64,000 bases of DNA, taken from Spirochaeta africana DSM 8902 (GTDB lineage: Bacteria > Spirochaetota > Spirochaetia > DSM-27196 > DSM-8902). Both the position numbers and the translations under genes were made by a program. Position 1 is the first letter of the stretch, and the number at the start of each line of letters is the position of its first letter. The stretch covers positions 2,499,501 through 2,563,500 of the forward strand of contig NC_017098.1 of NCBI RefSeq assembly GCF_000242595.2, read 5' to 3'. Under the pieces are notes generated by a model. That model saw only the letters and a list, made by a program, of their open reading frames with translations, did no database searches and was not told where the DNA came from. This document shows positions 35,068 through 43,268 of this stretch, in pieces.

Positions 35068-35077
35068 CACCCAATGG

Positions 35078-35120
35078 TACAATATCGTATTTTACACTAC
35101 ACTTATCATACAATATTGTA
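35078..35120. promoter_or_regulatory. paired 12-base palindromes upstream of the TRAP operon
   Basis: TACAATATCGTA (35078-35089) and the perfect palindrome TACAATATTGTA (35109-35120) are 31 bases apart, close to three helical turns, on the same DNA face. They lie about 125-156 bases before the -24/-12-like element, the usual place for enhancer-binding proteins. The binding protein is unknown. Confidence 0.55.
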
Positions 35121-35231
35121 ACTTTTTGCCAATGTGATTCCTCCCCTTGCGCGACAATCCATATAGTTCGTAGTCTAATGGTCTGCAGCACAACGACTTG
35201 GGACTGCGGACAAATTTTGCGAAATTATTCC

Positions 35232-35259
35232 TTTATCCTGGCATGAATTATGCTAAAAT
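35232..35259 (+). promoter_or_regulatory. dctP promoter region: sigma-54-like and sigma-70-like elements
   Basis: CTGGCATGAATTATGCT (35238-35254) matches the -24/-12 consensus at all but two fixed positions, with GG at 35240 and GC at 35252. Overlapping it, TTTATC (35232-35237), 16 bases and TAAAAT (35254-35259) would also serve sigma-70. The leader then carries GAGGAGG (35283-35289) before ATG 35295. The sequence alone cannot decide which is used. Confidence 0.5.
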
Positions 35260-35294
35260 AATGGAATATCACCGTCAAACATGAGGAGGTATGT

Positions 35295-36368
35295 ATGGTG
35301 AAATGCAGAAAACTGCTGGTTTTTCTTTCGTATACAGTGCTATTTGCGGCACTGACAAGCCTGATCGCTTGTGGAGCCGACGAGGTTTCCGAAGGTGATG
35401 TCATTGAGGCACGTCTGGCATCAGAAGAGATCGAGGGCGACTTTATGACCGTCTGGGCGGAGTACTTTGCCGAACATATGTACGAAGAGACGGACGGCCA
35501 GTTTCAGCTGGACGTGTATCCCTTCGGTACACTCGGCGACAATCGCGACATCAATGAGCTGGCCCAGATCGGGGTAGTCGAGTTTGTATTCTCGGACTTT
35601 GCCTGGATCAGCGCATTTGTACCGGAGGCACAGGTGCTGTCGCTGCACTATCTCTGGCCACGCGAACGGATGCCCGAGGTCCTGGAATGGGTCGTAAACG
35701 AGGGTAATATCATGGCATTTCTGGAGGATGCTTTCCGTCAGAACGGCCTGGTGCCGCTGGGAATAGTCTATGAGGGCTGGCAGTGGATCACCTCACAGCC
35801 CGAGGCCCGCACCCTGGACGACCTTGCCGGTCTGCGAACCCGGGTAATGGGATCGCGCCTGCTGGTCGAAGACTACCGCGCCTACAACATGAGCCCGACC
35901 CCAATGGATTACGGCGAGGTCTACAGCGCTCTGCAGACCGGCCTGATCGATGCCCAGGTGAATCCTCTGTTCGCCAACTACAGCATGGGATTTTATGAGG
36001 TAACCGACTACTTTACCCAGATGTGGGCAGAACCATTTCTGGGGATCCCCACGGTGAACATGCAGTTCTTCGACAGCCTGCCGCAGGAAATGCAGGATCT
36101 GATGATGGGTTATTTCAAGGACAACATTATCGCTGCAGCCGACTGGATCGACGAGCGCAATGCCGCCGACCGGGCCCGCATCGAGGAAGAGCGTCCCGAT
36201 ATCGTATGGACCGAGTGGGATGATGCCGAGATCGAGCAAGCCCGGGAGCTGGCCATGACGGTGTGGGAGGACACCTACCCTGATATTGCCGGTGACGGCG
36301 CTGTAGAGGCCCTGGAGATCCTGCTCGAAGATATCCAGAACGCTCAAATAGCACTCGGCATGGAGTAA
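35295..36368 (+). CDS. dctP: TRAP transporter solute-binding lipoprotein DctP
   Basis: Extracytoplasmic receptor of a tripartite ATP-independent periplasmic transporter, 357 residues. The N-terminus is a lipoprotein signal with LIAC and Cys26, so it is membrane-anchored, unlike most soluble DctP proteins. The DctP fold is recognisable: GQFQLDVYPFGTLGDNRD, a central segment with LRTRVMGSRLLVEDYRAYN, then ALQTGLIDAQVNPL, which carries the region that contacts the ligand carboxylate. A possible substrate is a C4-dicarboxylate or sugar acid. dctQ follows after 5 bases and dctM after that, so all three parts are present. No two-component or GntR gene lies next to it. Confidence 0.93.
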   Translation: MVKCRKLLVFLSYTVLFAALTSLIACGADEVSEGDVIEARLASEEIEGDFMTVWAEYFAEHMYEETDGQFQLDVYPFGTLGDNRDINELAQIGVVEFVFSDFAWISAFVPEAQVLSLHYLWPRERMPEVLEWVVNEGNIMAFLEDAFRQNGLVPLGIVYEGWQWITSQPEARTLDDLAGLRTRVMGSRLLVEDYRAYNMSPTPMDYGEVYSALQTGLIDAQVNPLFANYSMGFYEVTDYFTQMWAEPFLGIPTVNMQFFDSLPQEMQDLMMGYFKDNIIAAADWIDERNAADRARIEEERPDIVWTEWDDAEIEQARELAMTVWEDTYPDIAGDGAVEALEILLEDIQNAQIALGME

Positions 36369-36373
36369 CGCCC

Positions 36374-36925
36374 ATGTTGGAGGTGCTGAAACGTACCGGT
36401 CACCGCCTGATTCTGGCGATTGACCGGGCAGAGGTGGCAATCATTACCGGCAGTGTCGCTGGACTGGCGATCCTGCTGATCGCGAATGTGATTGCCCGGA
36501 CGTTTCTCCAGAGTCTGTACTGGGCCGACGAGGTGGCCAGGTTTCTTATGATCCTGATCACCTTTGTCGGCACCAGTTATGCCGCGCGCAAAGCGCGGCA
36601 TATCCGTATGGGAGCATTTCTGGATCTTATGCCCGCACGGCTGGAGAAGATTTTTATTATTATCATTTCGATCTTCAGTGCAGGGGTTCTGTTCCTGCTT
36701 GCCCGCTTCTCGTTTCAGTACATGAATCAGATGCGAATGCTCGGACAGACCACCCCTGCCCTGCAGGTTCCCTACTGGCTGTTCATGATCATCGTGCCGA
36801 TCGGCTTTGGTATGGGCGGGGTACAGTACGTCCGCACCGTCTTCAAGAATCTGATCGAGGACGAGGTCTGGTTGTCAGCGGAGCAGCAAAGCGAATATGA
36901 CGAGGAGATAACCCATGGCTACTAA
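36374..36925 (+). CDS. dctQ: TRAP transporter small permease subunit DctQ
   Basis: A 183-residue membrane protein with four helices (about 25-45, 60-80, 95-120, 135-160). The family motif around WADEVARFLMILITFVGTSY and the following ARKARHIRMGAF are typical of DctQ. It forms the membrane complex with DctM. It lies between dctP and dctM in the usual order, with 5- and 14-base gaps, so it is cotranscribed. Confidence 0.93.
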   Translation: MLEVLKRTGHRLILAIDRAEVAIITGSVAGLAILLIANVIARTFLQSLYWADEVARFLMILITFVGTSYAARKARHIRMGAFLDLMPARLEKIFIIIISIFSAGVLFLLARFSFQYMNQMRMLGQTTPALQVPYWLFMIIVPIGFGMGGVQYVRTVFKNLIEDEVWLSAEQQSEYDEEITHGY

Positions 36926-36939
36926 CAGAGGAGGCCTGC

Positions 36940-38217
36940 ATGGCATTGCTATGGATTAGTATGGTCGCCATGCTGCTACTGGGATTCCCATTTATGGTGG
37001 TAATCCTGGGATCGCTGCTGATGTACATCGCGGTTACCATGCCGGGATTCAACTACACCGTCATGGTACAGCAGATTATCAACGGAATTTCCCCGCCAGC
37101 CCTGGTTGCAGTACCGATGTTTATTCTGGGGGCCAGCATCATCAGCTCAGGGGAGTCTGCCAAAAAGCTGATTCACATGGTAAAGACCTTTGTCGGGCAT
37201 ATCCCCGGCGGACTGCCGATTACCACCAACGTCAGCTGCACCATGTTCGGCGCTGTTTCCGGATCGACACAGGGCACCGTTGCTGCTATCGGCACCACCA
37301 TGCGGCCAATGCTGCTAAAAGCAGGCTACAGCAGCCCGTTCTCGCTCGGTCTCATCATCAACTCCAGCGATGTGGCGCTGCTGATCCCGCCAAGTATCGG
37401 GTTTATTGTATACGGGGTAGTCACCAGCACCTCGATCGGCCGCCTGTTCCTGGCCGGGATCGTACCGGGACTGCTGATTGTGCTGCTGTTCTCGATCTAC
37501 TGCGTAATCTACAGCAAGGTCAACAAGGTCGGGGTGCTGGACAAAGCCAGCTGGGCAGAACGACGCGCCGCAGTAAAGTCCGGGGGTATGGTAATCGGTT
37601 TCCCGATACTGATTGTGGGTGGAATCTACACCGGGATCTTCAGTCCCACCGAGGCCTCGGCAGTGGCGGTTCTGTACGCCCTGTTTCTGGAAGGGGTAGT
37701 CTACCGGACCCTGAAGTGGAAAGCATTGGTAAAATCAGCACTGGATACCGGGATCATCACCGGCGTGGTGTTTGTACTGGTTGGTGCCGGCCAGGCCTTC
37801 AGCTGGTTTATCAGTTTCCTGCGTATTCCACAGCAGGTTATGCCGATGCTGATAGGCACTGACCCTACCCAAATGCAGATCATTCTGCTGGTGGTGGTGT
37901 CCTACTTTATTATGTGCATGTTTGTTGACCCGATTGTCGCGATCTTTGTGCTGAGCCCGATCTTCCAGCCGTATGTGATCAGCCTGGGTATCGACCCGGT
38001 ATTTCTGGGGACCCTGGTAGTACTGCAGGCAACCATCGGCTCGGCAACCCCGCCATTCGGGTGCGATATCTTTACTGCCCAGCTTATTTTCCGGCGGCCC
38101 TACTGGGAGGTGATTCGTCACACCCCGCCGTTCACCCTGATCGAGATCGGGGTTACCGCCCTGATCATTATCTTTCCGCAGATCGTGCTGTTTCTGCCCA
38201 ACTCGGCTTTGATATAG
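36940..38217 (+). CDS. dctM: TRAP transporter large permease subunit DctM
   Basis: A 425-residue, 11-12-helix membrane protein that carries out Na+-driven uptake of the substrate presented by DctP. Motifs of the DctM/ion-transporter superfamily: SCTMFGAVSGSTQGTVAAIG and LIINSSDVALLIPPSIGF in the first half, and IGSATPPFGCDIF in the second. AGGAGG lies 11 bases before the ATG. A hairpin follows the stop. It completes a three-gene TRAP operon. Confidence 0.95.
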   Translation: MALLWISMVAMLLLGFPFMVVILGSLLMYIAVTMPGFNYTVMVQQIINGISPPALVAVPMFILGASIISSGESAKKLIHMVKTFVGHIPGGLPITTNVSCTMFGAVSGSTQGTVAAIGTTMRPMLLKAGYSSPFSLGLIINSSDVALLIPPSIGFIVYGVVTSTSIGRLFLAGIVPGLLIVLLFSIYCVIYSKVNKVGVLDKASWAERRAAVKSGGMVIGFPILIVGGIYTGIFSPTEASAVAVLYALFLEGVVYRTLKWKALVKSALDTGIITGVVFVLVGAGQAFSWFISFLRIPQQVMPMLIGTDPTQMQIILLVVVSYFIMCMFVDPIVAIFVLSPIFQPYVISLGIDPVFLGTLVVLQATIGSATPPFGCDIFTAQLIFRRPYWEVIRHTPPFTLIEIGVTALIIIFPQIVLFLPNSALI

Positions 38218-38234
38218 ACATCTGCTGCCGGGCG

Positions 38235-38262
38235 AGCGGGGGTGATATCCGCCCCCGCTTTG
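38235..38262. terminator. hairpin between convergent dctM and aminotransferase gene
   Basis: AGCGGGGG (38235-38242) pairs perfectly with CCCCCGCT (38252-38259) around nine bases, followed by a short T run. It may end transcription from both sides. Confidence 0.65.
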
Positions 38263-38273
38263 TACCCCGAACG

Positions 38274-39467
38274 CTACTCCCCGATCCGCGTACGCAGGAT
38301 AGTCCCCAGCCGGGCGATCCCCTCAGCAATACCGTCTTCGTCGACACAACTGAAATTCAGCCGCATGGTGCTGGCGGCGCGGCCGTCGACATAGAACGGA
38401 TCTCCCGGTACAAAGGCCACATTCTCCTTGATAGCCGCATCAAATACCTCGCGTGCCGGGATTCCGTCAGGCAGCACTGCCCAGAGAAACATCCCGCCAT
38501 CCGGATTCGAGCAGCGAACCGAGGCCGGAAACTCACGGGCAATTGCCGCGGTCATCGCCTGCTTTTGCCGGGCATACACATCCCGGATACGGGTAATGTG
38601 CTCATCTATGGAGCTGGTCTGCAGATACTGCAGCAGCACCCGCTGGGCGAAGTAGTTGGTATGCAGGTCGGCCGCCTGCTTGGCCACTGTAAGTTTTTCC
38701 ATCAGCCGGTCGGGAGCCGCAATCCAGCCAATCCGGAAGCCCGGCACAAAGATTTTGGAAAAGGATCCCAGCAGCACCGTCCGGTCCGGCAGGCGGGCCG
38801 CATAGCTGCGCAGCTGCTCCCCGGAAAACCGGATTTCTCCGTACGGATTATCCTCGATCAGCAGGGTGCAGCTGTTGCGGAACACCTCGGCAACCGCATC
38901 CCGATTGGCGTTGCTGTGGGATATCCCGGAGGGGTTCTGGAAGGAAGGCACGGTATAAAACAGCTTTGGCTGAAACCTGTCCAGGCTGCGGGCCAGCGCC
39001 TGGACATCCAGGCCGTCAAAATGCAGCGGCACCGGGCGGAAGCTGGGCCGATACAGTGCGAATGCCTGGATAGCACCAAGATACCCCGGCTCCTCGAGCC
39101 CCAGGCTGTCTCCCTCATTGATCAGTATCTTGGCTATCAGATCCAGCCCCTGCTGGGAACCGGTCGTGATAATGATATTGTCGGGATGAATATCCAGCTG
39201 CTGCTGGCTGCGATAACGCTGGCTGATCCATTGCCGCAGCTCATACAGTCCCTCCGAGGTTGCATACTGCAGGGCCTCGGCGCCATAGGCATCCAGCACC
39301 CCGACGGCTGCCTGACGCACCTCCTGGATCGGGAACAGCTCCCGGTTTGGCAGGCCGCCGGCAAACGAGATCACCTCGGGACTGACCGTTGTTTTGAGTA
39401 TCTCGCGAATAAACGACTTGGGCACATCGGCCATGCGATCCGAGAACAGGCTATCGGGCTGCAGCAT
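38274..39467 (-). CDS. PLP-dependent class I/II aminotransferase (2-aminoadipate/LysN-like)
   Basis: A 397-residue cytoplasmic fold-type I aminotransferase without a DNA-binding domain. Seen: VISFAGGLPNRELFP at the N-terminus, the PLP-contact region TTGSQQGLDL, the substrate loop VPSFQNPSG, the IEDNPYGEIRF segment and PLP Lys238 in GSFSKIFVPGFRIGW. The sequence is closest to the 2-aminoadipate aminotransferase/MocR-C-terminal group, which accepts broad amino acids; the substrate cannot be fixed. GGAGG precedes the ATG, and a -10 TATACT lies at 39490-39485 on the minus strand. It is divergent from the kinase gene. Confidence 0.88.
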   Translation of the reverse strand: MLQPDSLFSDRMADVPKSFIREILKTTVSPEVISFAGGLPNRELFPIQEVRQAAVGVLDAYGAEALQYATSEGLYELRQWISQRYRSQQQLDIHPDNIIITTGSQQGLDLIAKILINEGDSLGLEEPGYLGAIQAFALYRPSFRPVPLHFDGLDVQALARSLDRFQPKLFYTVPSFQNPSGISHSNANRDAVAEVFRNSCTLLIEDNPYGEIRFSGEQLRSYAARLPDRTVLLGSFSKIFVPGFRIGWIAAPDRLMEKLTVAKQAADLHTNYFAQRVLLQYLQTSSIDEHITRIRDVYARQKQAMTAAIAREFPASVRCSNPDGGMFLWAVLPDGIPAREVFDAAIKENVAFVPGDPFYVDGRAASTMRLNFSCVDEDGIAEGIARLGTILRTRIGE

Positions 39468-39565
39468 TGAGAACCTCCGCGCGCAGTATAGCCTCTTTCC
39501 GACTGGAAAACCATGCCTGAGCGCATTAGACTACAAAGGTACTGGTGCACGGGATAGGAGACTAC

Positions 39566-41437
39566 ATGCCTCGAGCAACACGAATACTGCTGGCCATAAT
39601 GGTGTGCTGTGTGCAGCCGATGTATACGCAGCATGCAGCAGCAGAAAACCAGCCGGTGCAGTTGCGAGTGGGGATATATAACAACAGCCCCAAGGTCTTT
39701 CTGGATGCAGATGGCAATCCTGCCGGCTTTTTTATCGATCTGCTGGAGTACGCCGCCGACCGGGAAGGCTGGACGCTCACCTATCACCCGGCACCCTTTG
39801 CCGAGCTGCTGGACAGACTGGCGGACGGGGAGATCGATGTCCTGCCGGACGTCGCCTATGCCGAGTCCCGGGCCACGCAGATCGTGTTCAGCAGTGTCAA
39901 TGTAATCGATGACTGGCTGCAGGTTTTCAGCACCAGCGAATCCGGCCTGGCCACTGCCGCCGATCTGGACGGCAGGCGGATTGCCGTCCTGGCAAGCTCA
40001 CGGCAGCAGGAATACATGCAGCACCACTTCCCTCGCCTGTACGATATCGAATATGAGCTGCAGGTCTATCGGGATTATGCCGCTACCCAGTCGTCCCTGC
40101 TGGATGGCCGGGTGGATGCCCTGGTCGCCTCGCGCTTTTTCCATCTCTCGCCGGAGCGCGACCCCCTGGTAGTACCGACCTCGATCTTCTTTGCCCCGTC
40201 GCTGAACCTGTACGGGTTCCGGCCGGGGATCCCCGAGGAGATTCCCACCGCCCTCGATGCGCATATCAGCTCGCTCCAGAATACCGCCGATTCATGGTAC
40301 TACCAGTCGCTGCAGCGCTGGATTGATCGCCCCGAGGTGGTGTGGCCGCGCACCCTTCTCTGGCTGCTGGGCACCTTTGCGGGGATTGCGGCGATCCTGT
40401 CGCTGCTGATCCCGCTGCTGCGCAGACGACTGGCCAGCACAGCCCACGACTATATCGAGATTTTCAACTCCACCTCGGATGCAATCCTGATTCACGACGA
40501 GGATACCTGGGAGGTGCTGGATATGAACGCGGCAGCCCGGGAGCTGTTCGGGCTGGGCTCGCGGGAAGCATTCAAGGGGATCGATGCCCACAGCGCTGTG
40601 AGCGAAGGGTTCACCGCCGAGCGGGGCCAACAGCACCTGCTACACGCCAGACGGACCGGCTTCCATCAGTTTGAATGGCGTATCCGGCGTGTCGACGGCC
40701 AGGTCTCCTGGGCCGAGATCAGTCTGAAACGGGTGATAATCAATAACCAGCATCGTATCCTCGCCCTGATTCACGACATCAGTGGCCGTAAATCCGATGA
40801 AACCCGGGTGAAACGCTCCTTGCTGGAGAAGGAGATCCTGCTGAAGGAGCTCTACCACCGCACCAAGAACAATATGCAGATTATCTGCGGGCTGCTGCAC
40901 CTGCAGGCCAGCGATTTTCCAGACAGCCGGCTGCAGCAGGCATTCCACGATGCCGAAAACCGGATCCTCGCGATGGCGATGGTACACGAGAAACTGTACG
41001 CCTCGGATGACCTGACCCATATCAATACCGATGAGTACCTGAGCGAACTGGTGCAGCATGTACGCAGCAGCATGGAGTCCGCACAGCCGGTTACGCTCGA
41101 CCTGCAGATCGAGCGGATTCCCGTTACGGTCGAGACTGCCATCCCGCTGGGACTGGTACTGAACGAGCTGCTTACCAACTCGCTGAAGCATGCCTTTCCC
41201 GGGACCCATAACCGGGGAAGGATACACATTCAGCTGCAGCGGGATCCCGAAGTCCCGGAACAGATCCGGTTTGAGTACAGCGACAACGGGATTGGTGTGC
41301 CGGACACAGACGCCCTGGAGCAGTCCTTGAGCCTGGGCCTGTATCTGATCCGCAGCCTGATAACCGAACAGCTGAACGGCCGGCTGCGCTTCATCAGTGA
41401 GCAGGGGCTCCACTGCAGCGCCGATATCATCCTGTAG
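39566..41437 (+). CDS. sensor histidine kinase with solute-binding, PAS and HisKA_2 domains
   Basis: A 623-residue membrane sensor. Order: signal peptide (1-28), SBP type-3 domain (about 34-245, LRVGIYNNSPKVFLDADGNP), transmembrane helix (about 263-284), PAS (about 292-410), then a HisKA_2-type core with phospho-acceptor His431 in LKELYHRTKNNMQIICGLL, and HATPase (ALGLVLNELLTNSLKHAF-like; here LGLVLNELLTNSLKHAF and DNGIGVP). HisKA_2 kinases often signal in general stress or light responses. No response regulator is adjacent. The start at 39566 has GGAG five bases upstream; a GTG seven codons earlier lacks this. It shares its receptor architecture with the kinase at 26058, but the two catalytic cores are of different classes. 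Confidence 0.88.
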   Translation: MPRATRILLAIMVCCVQPMYTQHAAAENQPVQLRVGIYNNSPKVFLDADGNPAGFFIDLLEYAADREGWTLTYHPAPFAELLDRLADGEIDVLPDVAYAESRATQIVFSSVNVIDDWLQVFSTSESGLATAADLDGRRIAVLASSRQQEYMQHHFPRLYDIEYELQVYRDYAATQSSLLDGRVDALVASRFFHLSPERDPLVVPTSIFFAPSLNLYGFRPGIPEEIPTALDAHISSLQNTADSWYYQSLQRWIDRPEVVWPRTLLWLLGTFAGIAAILSLLIPLLRRRLASTAHDYIEIFNSTSDAILIHDEDTWEVLDMNAAARELFGLGSREAFKGIDAHSAVSEGFTAERGQQHLLHARRTGFHQFEWRIRRVDGQVSWAEISLKRVIINNQHRILALIHDISGRKSDETRVKRSLLEKEILLKELYHRTKNNMQIICGLLHLQASDFPDSRLQQAFHDAENRILAMAMVHEKLYASDDLTHINTDEYLSELVQHVRSSMESAQPVTLDLQIERIPVTVETAIPLGLVLNELLTNSLKHAFPGTHNRGRIHIQLQRDPEVPEQIRFEYSDNGIGVPDTDALEQSLSLGLYLIRSLITEQLNGRLRFISEQGLHCSADIIL

Positions 41438-41455
41438 GTGTGTCAGCAGATTCGG

Positions 41456-42142
41456 TTATGCATCCAGTAGCTGCCGCAGCGACTGGCAGTTGATCACGAA
41501 CTGCCCTTTGCCACAGCGCTCGACCAGGCCTTCATCCACCAGCTCCCCGAGACAGCGCGACAGGGCCGGCCGGGTAACCCCGAAGAGATCCGCCAGGGCC
41601 TCCAGGCTGTAGGACAGCCGGATTCTGCAGCGGCCGGAACCGCAGGACCCGCGCCGGGCCAGTTCCAGAAAGTGACCGGCCAGTTTTTCCCGGATCGAGG
41701 CAAACCGCAGCAGCCGGATCTTCTCTGCCAGAAAAAGTACCTTCTCGCCGCTCTCCCGCAGAAAGCTCTGCAGCACCGCTGGATAGCTGCCCAGCAAGCG
41801 CACCGCATCCCGTTTTGACAGAGATACTACCGCGGCCTGACAATCGGCGGTGAGCTGGACCGGCAACCGAGCGTCGTCGGCAAACAACACCGGCCCCGCC
41901 AGGATCGCACCAGCCAGCAGGGTTTCCACCTTGAGGACCTTGCCCTGCGGATCGATTATCTCGGCCGAGAGTGCACCGGACTCCAGCAGCATCAGACGCT
42001 CCAGCGGATCCCCCTGGAGAGCCACACATTGCCCGGCGGCATACACCTCGCGGCGCCAGGGAAACCGCTGCCTGACCTGCTCCCGCTGGATGGGATCAAG
42101 TTCGCGCCAGATATCCGCAGCTGTCCAGAACGCATCGCTCAT
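41456..42142 (-). CDS. CRP/FNR-family transcriptional regulator
   Basis: A 228-residue regulator. Residues about 20-140 form the cyclic-nucleotide-binding-like beta-roll (VALQGDPLERLMLLESGALSAEI), a long dimer helix follows, then a winged helix (about 165-220, YSLEALADLFGVTRPALSRCLGELVDEGLV). Cysteines occur in GSCGSGRC near residue 170-180, between helix and DNA-binding domain, not in the N-terminal FNR pattern, so [4Fe-4S] sensing as in FNR is not supported. Start ATG 42142 directly follows a promoter six bases upstream; upstream in-frame starts would read through the promoter. It is divergent from an Fe-S protein gene, a pairing I recall from other anaerobes, where the regulator controls its neighbour. 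Confidence 0.88.
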   Translation of the reverse strand: MSDAFWTAADIWRELDPIQREQVRQRFPWRREVYAAGQCVALQGDPLERLMLLESGALSAEIIDPQGKVLKVETLLAGAILAGPVLFADDARLPVQLTADCQAAVVSLSKRDAVRLLGSYPAVLQSFLRESGEKVLFLAEKIRLLRFASIREKLAGHFLELARRGSCGSGRCRIRLSYSLEALADLFGVTRPALSRCLGELVDEGLVERCGKGQFVINCQSLRQLLDA

Positions 42143-42148
42143 GGCGTA

Positions 42149-42176
42149 AATGTAGCATATTCCGGGCCGGGTGTAA
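42149..42176 (-). promoter_or_regulatory. crp-type gene promoter, predicted leaderless
   Basis: On the minus strand TTACAC (42176-42171), a 16-base spacer and TACATT (42154-42149). Six bases remain before the ATG at 42142. Confidence 0.55.
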
Positions 42177-42221
42177 CATAGATTACCGAAACAGGGACCG
42201 GATCGGGGTAGCATACCCCCC

Positions 42222-43166
42222 ATGAGTACACCAGCTGTTCGGGAAATTATCGAGATAGATGAGGATCTGTGTGTTGGCTGCGGCAACTGTGTGCCAAGCT
42301 GCCATCAGGGGGCCCTGCAGATCATAGACGGGAAAGCCCGGCTGATATCCGATCTTATGTGTGAAGGAATCGGCGTGTGTGTCGGCACCTGCCCGACCGG
42401 CGCCATGCGGATCGAACGCCGACCGGCCGAGCCGTATGACGAGATACGGGTAATGGAGAAGATTGCCGCTGCCGGTCCGAATGTAATCAAGGCACATCTG
42501 GAACACCTGCAGCAGCATCGGCAGGACCGCTACCTGGCACAGGCCCTGGAATACCTGGCAGCGCACGATCTACCCGATCCCTTGCAGGCCACTGACAGTC
42601 CGGGCGGGCACCCGCCCCAGGGCGGCTGCCCGGGGGCGGCAGCGCGTACACTGGGAGCAGCTGCTGGATCGGGACACCCGGCAGCCGGCACCCCTGCGGC
42701 ATCTACAGCATCTGCAACTCCTGCAGGCACAGCAGCTGGCGCGTCAGCGACACCTGCCCCGCCTGTCGCCAAGACAGCGCCGGGCAGTGAGCTGCGACAA
42801 TGGCCAGTCCAACTGCACCTGCTGAATCCAGCCGCCGGATATCTCCAGCATGCAGATCTGCTGCTGGCAGCAGACTGCAGCGCCTTTGCCAGCGGTGATT
42901 TTCACGACCGGTTTCTGCGCGGCAAGGCCCTGGCGATTGCCTGCCCGAAACTGGATGACGGACAGGACATCTATCTGCACAAACTCATCCGCATGATCGA
43001 GGATGCCCGAATCAATACACTGACCGTACTGATTATGGAGGTCCCCTGCTGCAGCGGGCTGCTGCGTATGGCCCAGGCGGCTACGGCGCAGGCAGCACGC
43101 AAGGTGCCAGTAAAATGCATCGTGCTGTCCCTGGAGGGCGAGGTGATACAGGAGGACTGGGTATAG
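42222..43166 (+). CDS. 4Fe-4S dicluster protein with C-terminal cysteine domain
   Basis: A 314-residue cytoplasmic Fe-S protein of a family common in anaerobes and of unknown function. The N-terminal domain has Cys17, Cys20, Cys23 and Cys27, then Cys47, Cys53 and Cys57 in a CEGIGVCVGTCPTG pattern. A Pro/Ala/Gly-rich linker (about 125-190) is longer than I remember for the family. The C-terminal domain has ADCSAFASGDFHDRFLRGK and ACPKLDD, then EVPCCSGL, whose cysteines may bind metal or a further cluster. It starts 79 bases from the divergent CRP/FNR-like gene. A redox role tied to that regulator is inferred. A -10-like TAGCAT lies seven bases before the ATG, with no good -35. Confidence 0.82.
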   Translation: MSTPAVREIIEIDEDLCVGCGNCVPSCHQGALQIIDGKARLISDLMCEGIGVCVGTCPTGAMRIERRPAEPYDEIRVMEKIAAAGPNVIKAHLEHLQQHRQDRYLAQALEYLAAHDLPDPLQATDSPGGHPPQGGCPGAAARTLGAAAGSGHPAAGTPAASTASATPAGTAAGASATPAPPVAKTAPGSELRQWPVQLHLLNPAAGYLQHADLLLAADCSAFASGDFHDRFLRGKALAIACPKLDDGQDIYLHKLIRMIEDARINTLTVLIMEVPCCSGLLRMAQAATAQAARKVPVKCIVLSLEGEVIQEDWV

Positions 43167-43196
43167 CCTGACAGCCGGCGGCCCCCCCTGCAGCTG

Positions 43197-43243
43197 GCCA
43201 CACCCGGCTGCAGCCTGACTTGTCATCTGCAGCCGGGTGTGGC
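43197..43243. repeat. perfect 17-base inverted repeat before the ABC importer operon
   Basis: GCCACACCCGGCTGCAG (43197-43213) and its exact reverse complement CTGCAGCCGGGTGTGGC (43227-43243) flank a 13-base loop. No T-tract follows. The right arm fills the spacer of the btuF promoter, so it could be a large operator, or an RNA hairpin ending the upstream Fe-S gene. Confidence 0.85.
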
Positions 43244-43248
43244 ACAAT
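43220..43248 (+). promoter_or_regulatory. promoter of the ABC importer operon
   Basis: TTGTCA (43220-43225), a 17-base spacer and CACAAT (43243-43248). GGAGGA (43258-43263) then precedes the ATG at 43269. The leader is only about 14 bases, too short for a cobalamin riboswitch. Confidence 0.65.
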
Positions 43249-43268
43249 CCGGGGTTCGGAGGAGTCTT

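Noticed and set aside
41456-42142. Calling the CRP-like gene fnr
   Set aside because: The N-terminal cysteine pattern of FNR is missing; cysteines occur only near residues 170-180.
43244-43268. Cobalamin riboswitch in front of the BtuFCD-like operon
   Set aside because: The predicted leader is about 14 bases and no B12-box-like sequence is seen.
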